This document shows positions 47,151-57,454 of a stretch of 64,000 bases of DNA, piece after piece. The number at the start of each line of letters is the position of its first letter. Position 1 is the stretch's first letter. A model generated the notes under the pieces. The model was not told the origin of the DNA. It saw only the letters and a program-made list of their open reading frames with translations, and did no database searches. Source of the stretch: Bugula neritina (taxonomy: Eukaryota; Bryozoa; Gymnolaemata; Cheilostomatida; Bugulidae); NCBI GenBank assembly GCA_964035545.1, contig OZ037770.1, forward strand, positions 1,907,501 to 1,971,500, in the 5' to 3' direction. The position numbers and the translations under genes were made by a program.

Positions 47151-50100
47151 ATGAAAGAAATGTTAGCCCAATCAGTCAATAAAATTCAAATAGAAGTGTT
47201 TGGCCTTTTAGCTGATTTAAAATATCAGATAGCAAGGTGTTGTGCTGAGGTGAGTCTTGGTTTCAATGTATTCAAGTGCTGTAAGACTAAGCGTAATAAT
47301 ACGATGTTGTGATAAATACAGTTGTTGGCTAAATAAAATTCATAAATCACTGTTTCAAAGCATATTAGTAAGATTTAAATTATTTTATTGAATAAAAAGA
47401 TTGTTTTTCTTTAAATATTAATGTTCATAATCGCACAGTAATAAGTTCGGAATGCTTCTACTTTGGCTCAGTATCCCTTTCAAATAATAACAATAGCTAG
47501 TTGGTGTTATTGTTTGAGTTGATACTTTTGAAGTAAAATTTCACTCACTCAGTTGTACACTATTTTCTTTAAATTCTATCTCAAAGAAACAGCAATTATA
47601 TTTGCACCAGCACTACTATTCTACCCTCATGTATGATTAGTGGGTAAGCAGTTTTTATGGTTGCACAATTGCAGGACCAAGGGCAAGTAACCGGAAAAAT
47701 CTGTTAGTTTCAGTTTGAGTTTAGGTGTTGTCCATTGTCAAAATTCAACCCCTTATATTAGTTGCAATATGACTGACACTTTTAAGTTCATGAATTGGGT
47801 AAATCTTAATTTTTGTATTGTAGACTAATTTTTATAACATATTAATATTTAAACCTACGCTTCAATTTATAGATACTTTTTTGTTTTTACTTTTAGGATT
47901 TGTATGAGAAAGATGCTTCTACATTTAGTGTTCCTGCTATTAATGGAATGCTGGAGTTTCAATGGAAAGAATTTCTCAACACACAGAAAAGAGTAAGCTA
48001 AATTTGTAAATTTTCAATTTACTACTTTGTTTTAATCATATTTTTTCAAAGAAATATAGTGTCCCTTTTTGATATAAGGAATATTCTCGCCCAAAATTTT
48101 CTATATTAAAAAGTGTTGTTTTATAATGTTGAGATTGCAACTTATTTTTTTGAAGTATATCCTCAATAGGTATAAAATTATAGTAAAATTTGCGCTTTGG
48201 AAATCATATAATGTGAACAAGCATGGCATCTCAGATTATGTACATTTTCATCAGCTAGGTACCAACATATTTGTGTTGTAGAAATTGAAAAATGAAACTT
48301 GGGTGTTCAAAGATCATTCCATGATATTCTGCAATGGGCAGCTAATCGGTGGACCCGAGGAGTTCATAGCGTGGGCGGAGACTCATCACAACTATGAGTT
48401 GTTTCGACCTATGACCTTGTACCAAACGCTAGCCAAACAGCAGTATGCCAGTCACATGAACCAACAAGGGGTGAGTCATTCAGTAATTAATAATCACCTA
48501 AAACTTTGAATAATTCAACTTTAATGATGCATTTTGACTTTTATTAACTGAAAATCACAATTTAAGTGTTAAATTTCAATACATTTCCATTTTTAGTAAC
48601 TTGAAGCTCATGATTTTCTCTACATGCTTATTTGTATTTTGTTTCCGTTGAACTTAGTACACAATATTTAGTTATCATTTTGCTTTAAAAATTAAAGCAA
48701 AATAGTTGCAATGCTGCTAAATTTAAAACTAATATGACATATGTCTATGCCGGATATCATTTCAACAGAAATTATACACGCTGAATTATTATTTAATGAG
48801 TGTAACTAGCATAGCTCTTTTAAAGCTCTTATCATTACTTAGAAAACGTTTAAAGGTTGATTGTGACTATTTGTTTCAGAGAGTACATTGCTACTTGAAT
48901 ATCTCCATAGACAACGAGCCAGCAGGGGAGTTGGTAATAGAGGTGAGATAGATTCACGTTCAGTGTAGAAATTGTCATCTCTTTTAATATGTTGCTTCAT
49001 CAGTCCACTAATCTATTTATAGAACTCTGCTTTTAAATATATTTCTACATTTAAACCCAACTTTGCAAGTTTAGGGAGTATAGAAGAGGTTCACGTCACT
49101 TACACTTCTAGCTTAGAATCTTCCCTTTTTATGTAAATTATTGATGATGTCACAAAACTGACCCATTTATTGGTACATGTTTCAAAATAAAAGTCACAGA
49201 TAGTTACTCATTGCTGTTTCACTCAGAATTGTTGTTTTGGAATGTTTATGTGACTCATGCAGTCTCCATTTTGGAAATTCTTCAAAAGTGTCAGTTTTAG
49301 TATCCAGGGTCTAGTCTATAATATATACCTGTATAATATTATATAACTTGTAGTAAACAACTTTGGATATTATTCTGTTATTCAAATGTTTGCAGTGATG
49401 CAATTTATATACTGTAAAAAGCAGTAGATGAGTCATTTTACTTAATTTAGTACACACCGGAAACTTCCACTTTTTAGCTATTTTTCACCATTTAGCTGCT
49501 AATGAACCAGAGTTTTTGCCCAAAACTAGTTAAATGTCAATCAAAACACATAAATAATCGAGGTTCTTTTTAATTTTGATTGATTTTCCATGTTTTTTCC
49601 TAATTATTTAGCTACTTTTGATTGCAGACCGTTATGGTTTTTTCGTAACGGTCTGCAATCAAAAGTAGCTGAATAATTAAGAAAAAACATGGAAAATCGA
49701 TCAAAATTGGGAAAAACATTAATTATTTAGATATGTATTTATTGAAATTTTACTAGTTTTAAGCAAAAACCCTTGTTCATTAGCAGCTGGATTGTGAAAA
49801 ATAGCTAAAAACTTGAAATTTCCAGTGTGTACTAAATTAAGTAAAATGACCCAGATGCAATCTGACTCAATCACATAAAGTAAAGACAAAAACAGATAAA
49901 TTGAATAACAAAATTGATAATAAATAATTTATTTCATTAACATACCTTAAAGCTACTACCTATTATCATCATATTATACAATGAATACTTGCAGCTCTAC
50001 TCTGATAAAGTTCCAAAGACGTGTGAGAACTTCAGAGCTCTGTGCAGCGGTGAGAAGGGGACGTCTGAGCAGACAGACTATCCTCTCAACTACCAGAGTT

Positions 50101-51410
50101 CTCTGCTGCATAGAATAGTGCCTAAGGGCTGGGTGCAGGGCGGTGATCTGTGGCCCCCACACAAGGGGAATGGAGGGGAGTCTATCTATGGCTCAGTGTT
50201 TGAAGGTGGGCATCGTTGAGATAAAGTTCTAGCATTCAGCTATTTATGGATACAAATCATAGCATTTCCTGGGTGTAGATGTTTATGCCTATATGTGTAT
50301 ATATAAGCTATATAAGTGCACCACAGTTGGCCCTGTAATGTTTTAAAATGCACAAAGGCTTAGCTCGGTTATTAATATAGTGTGTAGGAACTATAGTGTA
50401 CCATAAATGGGTAGATAAAACGAAAGCACAACTTCAGTTGATGCTTGTTTCTTTTCTTTCTGAGTTAGAAGTATATAATAGAACTACTGGTGGTGTCTTT
50501 TATGGAAGATTGCCAAATTAATTGGTGTCGTCTTGCTTCAATTTGTTGTTGGCATTGATTTTTCTAAAGCTACATGTAGTGTACAGTATGATAAATGTAA
50601 TGTCAAAATTTTAATAATACATTCCATATTTTATACGTATGTTTTTTATATATTCTGTATGCATTTGTTATTTTACTCTCAATACACATATTTTTTTCAG
50701 ACGAGTCATTTGTAATACCACACAATGCCAGGGGTGTAGTAGGAATGGCGAATAAGGGGAGACACACCAATGGCTCTCAGTTCTATATCTGCTTACAACC
50801 AACTCCCTGGATGGACACTAAATACGTTGCTTTTGGGTAAGTCTTGAGCAGGAAATGTGCAAAGTTCTAAAAATATGTGTGTGTGCGTGTACTTGCACGA
50901 GTGTGATAGTCAAGTAATATTCGTTAGCAAAATATTGATTGCAATAACTACTCCTGCAAGTTTATAGTCGCTATCCCTTTGAGAAATTCCTGATGGAAAA
51001 GATTTTGTTAGATCGGGCTAAGGACTTATTTAGATGAGGCACAGGAGTAATCATGACTGGATGCTCTTCTTAACATCACCAATGGCCTTTGTCGGGTTTT
51101 AAACCCATGACTTCGTGTTCACTAAGCAAACGCTTTAACCCTTAGACCACGGCTGCTCCCTACTGACAACGGCAATAACTACTGTGTTCTGTTATTAACA
51201 TCGTATCAAATATTTTCGTTTTTAATATTTATTGATAGTAATTTATGTATAATTATATTCCACTACTGAAATGTATCATTATGTTTCTTTAGTCAAATAG
51301 TGGAAGGAACCGAGACACTTGAGAAAATTGAACAAGTGCAGACGTTCAACGAGCGACCAATGAAAGATATTAAAATAACGGAGTGTGGAGTCCACGAGTA
51401 TGTCTTTTAA
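47151..51410 (+). CDS. PPIL6: PPIL6-like cyclophilin-family protein, 7 exons
   Basis: Exons 47151-47249, 47897-47992, 48282-48470, 48880-48942, 49995-50205, 50701-50836, 51293-51410, all GT-AG and in phase; 303 residues (human PPIL6 311). The N-terminal extension (KIQIEVFGLLADLKYQIAR; KLKNETWVFKDHSMIFCNGQ) matches PPIL6 and not other cyclophilins. The cyclophilin domain occupies about residues 129-303: ISIDNEPAGELVIELYSDKV, then LLHRIV with the active-site Arg, VQGGD with its Gln, NGSQFYICLQ and PWMDTKYVAFG. Relative to cyclophilin A the pocket Phe60 is Trp (PKGW), Phe113 is Tyr and His126 is Tyr, so isomerase activity may be weak. PPIL6 has been linked to cilia in other animals, but nothing here shows that. 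The start is the first ATG of an exon with a good donor. Confidence 0.93.
49432..49850. mobile_element. Complete palindromic (foldback) element in a PPIL6 intron
   Basis: Two arms of about 205 bp are reverse complements of each other (outer end GTCATTTTACTTAATTTAGT) and meet at GACCGTTATGG/CGTAACGGTC near 49640. The structure could form one long hairpin. It is non-coding. A half copy is at 14396-14618, and a short arm fragment (TTTTCACCATTTAGCTGCT) is at 8013-8033. Confidence 0.85.
50960..51160 (-). mobile_element. tRNA-derived SINE, copy 3
   Basis: Reverse-strand copy with the tRNA-like head at the right edge (GGAGCAGCCGTGGTCTAAGG read on the minus strand) and the same body as the other copies. 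It lies in the last PPIL6 intron. Confidence 0.8.
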
Positions 51411-51535
51411 CACTCCCTGTATTTATTGCTTATCAGATCAATTTGGATTATATATATTTATTGTGACATTACTTTTTTATGTTATTTATTCTGATATATG
51501 CATATTTATCAGATATTGTAACCAGTATATATTTG

Positions 51536-51541
51536 AATAAA
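51536..51541 (+). terminator. Candidate polyadenylation signal of PPIL6
   Basis: AATAAA 126 bp after the PPIL6 stop codon. The next gene ends convergently, with its own ATTTAATAAA (minus strand) near 51829-51838, just before its stop at 51846. Confidence 0.6.
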
Positions 51542-51845
51542 GTTTAAAAACCTAACCTCTAAGAAATATTTGCTACATTTTAGCGTTCATTTACGTTTTG
51601 TTGATTACTTCTCTTATTTTACTATTAAAAATATTACATCGCAACCAACTATTGCATGGCATGCATGTGGGTGATATTTGATGTAACAAATGGTTAGACA
51701 ATGACTGAACATTTAACAAAAACTGATACTTAAAAAAGCTCGTAAATTATGCTTGCTCAAAACACGTTGAGGTACAAGAACATATTCTGCATACAGTAAT
51801 GTGGACTTCTAATATTTACTTGCTCTCATTTTTATTAAATTTGTG

Positions 51846-52841
51846 TTATATGCTGTGTATGTCAAACAGAGAGCTGGAATCATTTTCTAACTCATCTGAA
51901 ATATTTGGAGTGATAATGAAACTAGAACTCTCGGTCAAACTATAATCACTAGAAGAACTGAGAGTGAGCTCACTATCATCACTAGCACTCACTGACTCAC
52001 ATGAATCATATACTGACGACTCATCCGCTGAATCAAACAACTCAGATACCGAACTGTTTCCCAAGGACAATGAAAGGTCACTGGCGATGTCAGTTGACTC
52101 ACTCCAAGCTGTTTCAGAATCTTTCAAATTATGCGTTTCTTGAATACGCTTGGCCTCGTTTTCTCCACTTGGCATCGTAGCATTAGCATTTGAATTCTTG
52201 ATAACGCTAGCATCGCCTTCTGAAAAGCTCTTTATGAGCTTAAACCTCGATGTACTTTTCTCTTTATTTCTGGTGACGGGCTCTCCTAAGTTTGTTATAG
52301 TGGATGGCTTACTGTTGCTCTTTTCAACATCCCCAACACTCGACTCTTCGATAGTTTCATTAACTGTGGTAAGGACCTCCGCAGGTAAATGAGGCTCAGG
52401 GCCTGCCCAAGCGGGAAGGTGGGGCGGGAGCTGTAGTTTGTCTTTGGAGCTCATCAAAACAGGAGCTGTGTGTCTACGGGCTGCACTGTTTGCCAAAGTG
52501 CTTTTTCTGTTTTGTAAACTATTGGTTAAAATTTCGGCGTCCGTGATGTCATCACCTGCCACCATGTCATACGCTGAATAAAAGTTGCTATTTGACTCGG
52601 CATAAGTTGAGTTAGCAGACGCTCTTTTTTGAGCGGCCAGCTTTGACTCGCTCTTCGAAGGTGTATTCGAGTTGTCTGAAGTTGCACCTGGAAGAAATTC
52701 GGAGTTATTTCTTTTGATTTTCTGGTATTCGTAGGGACTAGTGGAGTCATTCAGGAAGTTATCATCCCATGCAGCAGTATCTTCCAAGTCTTGAGGCTCG
52801 GCAAAGCTGACACTGTTTCTGTTGGATCTTGTCGCAGACAT
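51846..52841 (-). CDS. Unrecognised Ser-rich, probably disordered protein (331 residues)
   Basis: One uninterrupted frame from ATG at 52841 to TAA at 51846. The composition is rich in Ser, Asp, Glu and Asn. The N-terminus has RNSVSFAEPQDLEDTAAWDD and SPYEYQKIKRNNSEFLPG. The middle has a hydrophobic Pro-containing patch (LQLPPHLPAWAGPEPHLPAE). The C-terminal third is an acidic Ser tract (SELTLSSSSDYSLTESSSF). There is no signal peptide, membrane segment or known domain. 331 codons without a stop in AT-rich DNA, codon usage like its neighbours, and a polyadenylation signal right after the stop make it very likely real. It may have 5' untranslated exons. It is convergent with PPIL6 and in tandem with PEX14. 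Function unknown. Confidence 0.8.
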   Translation of the reverse strand: MSATRSNRNSVSFAEPQDLEDTAAWDDNFLNDSTSPYEYQKIKRNNSEFLPGATSDNSNTPSKSESKLAAQKRASANSTYAESNSNFYSAYDMVAGDDITDAEILTNSLQNRKSTLANSAARRHTAPVLMSSKDKLQLPPHLPAWAGPEPHLPAEVLTTVNETIEESSVGDVEKSNSKPSTITNLGEPVTRNKEKSTSRFKLIKSFSEGDASVIKNSNANATMPSGENEAKRIQETHNLKDSETAWSESTDIASDLSLSLGNSSVSELFDSADESSVYDSCESVSASDDSELTLSSSSDYSLTESSSFIITPNISDELENDSSSLFDIHSI

Positions 52842-53580
52842 GACCTTGACCTTAAAACAAGGTCACATCAAGGATCTGTAGCCCACAGCAACCAGCTGTG
52901 CTTAAATATTTGTATATATGAACTTAGTTTAGATTTATCGTTGATCTAATTCTCAGTAAAAACCCATTTTTTCAGCATAACAAGCCATTCTCTTACTTAC
53001 ATAATATGTGCAGTTACATCATAGCATTAGTTTGTGTTTCAAGGCGATTGTCAGCATGAATACTTAGAATATTTTCCTTCACTCAATTCTTTAATTTAAA
53101 ACATAATGCAATAAGTTCCGTACAACAATTACACTTAGCATCTTCTGTCACTTTCTACTAAAAAGAAAACTAATTATGAGTTGTGTCCCCAATGAGTGCA
53201 ATATTAGTTGACACATACAAAATGAACGTGTTTAACAATACATTTATTATAGAAAACAAATCTTGAACAGTTTTCTGGTGTCCAAAAATCATGTGTCATG
53301 AATTTAAAATATAATTTTAAAATAAAGTTAATTTCAATCACTTTAGCATCTATTACAAACCTGAACTCCATAACAATAACGTGGATTACGGAAATAAAAA
53401 ATTGAGTATGAAAATAGGTCATGTGACTGATTATCCCCGGACATATACCATGCTGTATTTTACACATAAGTTGAATGTCGTTACAATGTCAATTTCTAAC
53501 ATTATTATTATATTGTTATACAATATAATATTATTGGAATAGAGCATTATAGCCCATGTGCATCATCAGAGGAGCACAGT
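52842..53580. other. Spacer between the Ser-rich gene and PEX14
   Basis: AT-rich. It must contain the PEX14 3' untranslated region and the promoter of the Ser-rich gene. I see no other gene. Confidence 0.45.
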
Positions 53581-56500
53581 CTAACTGGCCGACTGCACAA
53601 CATCCGGACTACCAATGACCTCTACGCGAGAGTCAGCTAGTTTATATATATCTTTACCACTGAGCTCTTCGGTGACATCCGCCTGACCAGTGATTTCTCC
53701 GTTTTCTGTGGAATTACTGACTTCCTGGACACTAGAATTCATGACACCTCCGCCGTCATTGGCTCCTGAATAGAAACGGAAGTTATGATTAGCCGATTAA
53801 TTGTAAAAGATTGTAAATGCTAAAACAATTATTGTGACTCACACAAAGGCCTAATGAGTAAATCCAAACCTGTGACTACCACATCTCATGTAAAGGGGGT
53901 TCATCCCCGCCACCCCCAAACCTTTCACAGTACCCGATCCCCTAGCACCACACACAAATTAGGCTATTCAACATGCATCTCACTTTCTATTGGTCAATTT
54001 ACATGTGATTTTTGAATGCATTTTATAGGTATGTGAAAACAAGAATATTTCCTATTAGGTATAAAAAATAATAAAAATGTAACTGTCAATTACCATCAGC
54101 CTATTAATACTTATAATATAACAGTTGTTAATAGTTTCATAGTATAGCTAAGGCAGTTTGCGGTAGTCTCCCAATATGGTCAAGCAAAAACAATTAAAAT
54201 CATTAAACCACAAACTTTGAACAGACAAGTGACAATAGTTACCAGCATCAGTATTTCCTGATGAAATTGGTGAAGCTGACTCAGAGGACGGAGTGGGAGG
54301 GGAGTTACACGTCTCAAACTTTCCGGCTGGGGACTCAGTCTCCTCCATCGCAAGCTGCCAGGACGGAATAACCGGCTTGGAGACCGGAGTCTCGGGAAAC
54401 TGGTGTCTGCAGAAGACAGGAAATAGAAAACTACTTCCCACTCGGCACGAATACTACAAGTTTGTTATTATATTTTATCAGAATAAAGTGGGAGGAGATA
54501 AACACACCTACCAGAATAAAGTGGGAATGGATAAAACACACCTGTTGAGCAGAAGTCTCTTGAGGGAAGACAATTCCTCTTTTATTTCTTTTATGTCATT
54601 CCTGGCTCCTGTTGACGTTTGCATCTGATCGATTTTCTGCAAGACACACAGACAGACGTTGTAGTGGACACATTAAAATAGAGTAACACTATGAGTACTG
54701 AGTGACTAACACTATGAGTACTGAGTCACTGACACTATGAGTACTGAGTCACTGACACTATGAGTACTGAGTCACTGACACTATGAGTACTGAATCACTG
54801 ACACTATGAGTACTGAGTGACTAATACTATAAGTACTGAGTGACTGACACTATGAGTACTGAGTGACTAACACTATAAGTACTGAGTGACTAACACTATG
54901 AGTACTGAGTGACTAATACTATAAGTACTGAGTGACTGACACTATGAGTACTGAGTGACTAACACTATGAGTACTGAGTGACTAACACCATGAGTACTGA
55001 GTGACCAACACTATGAGTACTGAGTCACTAACACTATGAGTACTGAGTGACTAACACCATGAGTACTGAGTGACCAACACTATGAGTACTGAGTCACTAA
55101 CACTATGAGTACTGAGTGACTAACCTGACTGTTAGAGTTACACGTCTGCTGCAGCTCAACCAAAGCCCCTTTGACTAGAGAGAGAGCCTCCGTCTGCTGG
55201 GAGAGAGTCTTCTGCATAGACTCTGATTCCTCCTCGTCTTCGCCCTTGAGGAACGGCAGTACAAACTCCTACAATCATGATGAGAACTTAGGCTATCTCA
55301 GGGAAAATATGAAATAGGAAAAGACAAGAATGGAGAAGCAATATTTTTGCGGAGTATTTTATAAGACAACTCCTTGTAGCTGCTACGAAACTCAGCTTAT
55401 AAAGCAATGAAATGTTGGAAAACTTCTGTTAACCGCTACAAATTAGAATATTATAAGCAAAAACTCTTGTGGGTTTATAGTTACTACCCCTGTGGGAACC
55501 CCTAGTGGAAAGGGTTTTTTAAGCAGACCAAGATAGGACTTTTTACTTTTTCTGACAAAGGAGTAAAATTGACCGAATGCTCTTCCTAACACCAGGTCAG
55601 TGGTTAGAGTGAGATTCAAACCACAGACCTCGTTTTCAGTGAGCCAGTGCTAAACCATGCCAGCTCCCAAAATATTTTATAACAGTTGCTAACAAACAAT
55701 GCAACAATCATCAGATAAAAAATAAGAGAAGATGGGTGACTTTTGTAACCAAGTCTATACTAAGTTTTACTGCTTATTCTAGCATAGCAAAGTAAATATA
55801 AAAAGAGAGCACAACTTCATACATTCAACTACAAAGCCCCAGGAACATAGATATACCTTGTAGAACTTGTAGAGGGCATATGCAGCCCCTCCGAACATTG
55901 CAAAAAAGACTGTCCAGCTCCTAAGGCTACTTAGACGGGAAGGAGGAACCGCAACTGAAAATAAGATTATAAAAATTAGGTGTTAGTAAGAGACTGTGAC
56001 TATCATACTGTGACTACCGTACTGTGAGTATTGTACTGTGACTGTTATACTATGAGTACTGTACAGTGACTGCTGTACTGTGACTATCATACTGTGACTG
56101 CTGTACTGTGACTGATACTATGAGAATATTTAACGAAGGCTACAATCCAGTTGTGACACCAGAAGAGACTATATCATCAGAGCTGATGAGTCACATTTTA
56201 TTCCAGCACATTCTACTCAATAAGCGGTTGAGAGTTGAAAAACTGTAAAAACGGTAAAATTTATTGACTCAACAAAAACTACATAAGAAATAGAAAAACC
56301 AAGTTAGATGAAAGATTTCTGTAAATGCTAAATGAAATCCCGAAGATCTTTTTTCATCAACTTTATAAAATAGATTTTCTATATCACAACATTCTAGAAA
56401 GTTCCAGAAGTATTTAGGATGTTCAGAAGACTTCATATTAAACTCTACTGAATACTATGAGAAGGTTCTAGAAGCTTACCTGGATGGCGTGTATTCACCT

Positions 56501-57454
56501 CCTGTTGCGCCTGAATCAATGCGTAGGATATCTCATCGGTGGTGAGACCTACAATGTCCAGCAAACAGAAGTTTGTCAGTTGCAGTAACTGAGTCTATTT
56601 ATTAGCCTCAGATCTACCAATACATTAGATAAATAATTTTAAAGCACAAATACAAATCCTAATTCATCAGTAGCTTCAGCTAATTTTCCAACACGGAAAT
56701 TGATTTCAAAACACATTATAACCCAATAACTTTATTATACTGTAACACAATGTAGTATTTCAGGAAACATTTTAACGAAGGTAACAGGGGAAAATGGTAA
56801 CACAAATCCAGTAATCCTACACAAAGCATAATGTAAATCACTAAGATAGTAAGGCAACAATAAACATTATTGTTACCTTTTTTCTGCAAGAAATTCTGTT
56901 TTTCTTTAAAAGAGCTGTTGGCCACACTAGTATTTTGTAGAAATTTCACTGCGGTGGCAATCTAAAACAAACAACTTCCAAACTCAATCAAAAATGTTAA
57001 TTTTAAAATTCAAATATTTTATAAAATAAATACTCAATGACGGAAATATTTTTTATAAAACTACAAGTTACTGCATAGGCTTGCCTCAGTGTGTCACAAT
57101 TTACTATTTTAAATTTATACTTTCAATAAATAATATAAATTATATTTTTTATAATAACATTCAAACAAAACATATCAAGTAAAACGCAGCAATACTTATA
57201 AATAAAGTGTCTATTTAGTTACTCCTAATGGGTGAGTTATGGCAGGTGTATATGTTACCATGGTGACCACAGTAATCAATGAGTTAGTGCATCAGTCCAT
57301 TTCTACTCACCAATCTTTCTCTTTCAACTGAGTCCCAACCGGCTGTGCTAGGAACTGTGGGTGGTGGTGCTTGAGCAGATGGGGCCCCCTGCTGAGCATC
57401 ATCTATGTTTGAAGAATTTGGGTTATTCTCCGTATTTGAAGGTGATTGATCCAT
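53581..57454 (-). CDS. PEX14: Peroxisomal membrane protein PEX14, 8 exons
   Basis: PEX14 is the docking protein at the peroxisome membrane that binds the cargo receptor PEX5. Exons (minus order): 57454-57311, 56961-56877, 56548-56480, 55954-55857, 55268-55125, 54636-54542, 54406-54243, 53765-53581; all GT-AG and in phase; 327 residues (human 377). The N-terminal domain at about residues 45-90 reads RERLIATAVKFLQNTSV and QNFLQKKGLTTDEISYALIQ. Its two Phe (55 and 72) are 17 apart, like human Phe35 and Phe52, which bind WxxxF motifs. A membrane segment lies near 113-127 (WTVFFAMFGGAAYAL), then a coiled coil to about 215, then a QFPETP...IPSWQ block as in vertebrates and an acidic tail. The ATG at 57454 is the first in frame; codons upstream are open but lack ATG. 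Confidence 0.95.
54681..55124 (-). repeat. Minisatellite starting at a PEX14 splice donor (23-bp units)
   Basis: Minus strand: directly after exon 55125-55268 the donor GTTAGT opens a unit GTTAGTCACTCAGTACTCAT-AGT that repeats about 19 times. Nearly every unit starts GTTAGT. It fills most of the intron up to exon 54542-54636. Confidence 0.93.
55470..55668 (-). mobile_element. tRNA-derived SINE, copy 4 (older)
   Basis: Reverse-strand match to the SINE family with more changes: head GAGCTGGCATGGTTTAGCAC at the right edge, body with GAGCATTCGGTCAATTTTAC. It lies in a PEX14 intron. Confidence 0.7.
55985..56115. repeat. Irregular tandem repeat (ACTGTGACT/ACTGTACT words)
   Basis: About ten short units of 14-18 bp built from TACTGTGACT and variants, near the acceptor side of a PEX14 intron. 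Unlike the array at 54681 it does not touch a donor. Confidence 0.8.

Noticed and set aside
35247-55124. Splice-donor-linked arrays as a CRISPR-like system
   Set aside because: Units are contiguous without spacers, sit in eukaryotic introns and vary by point mutation; there are no cas-like genes.
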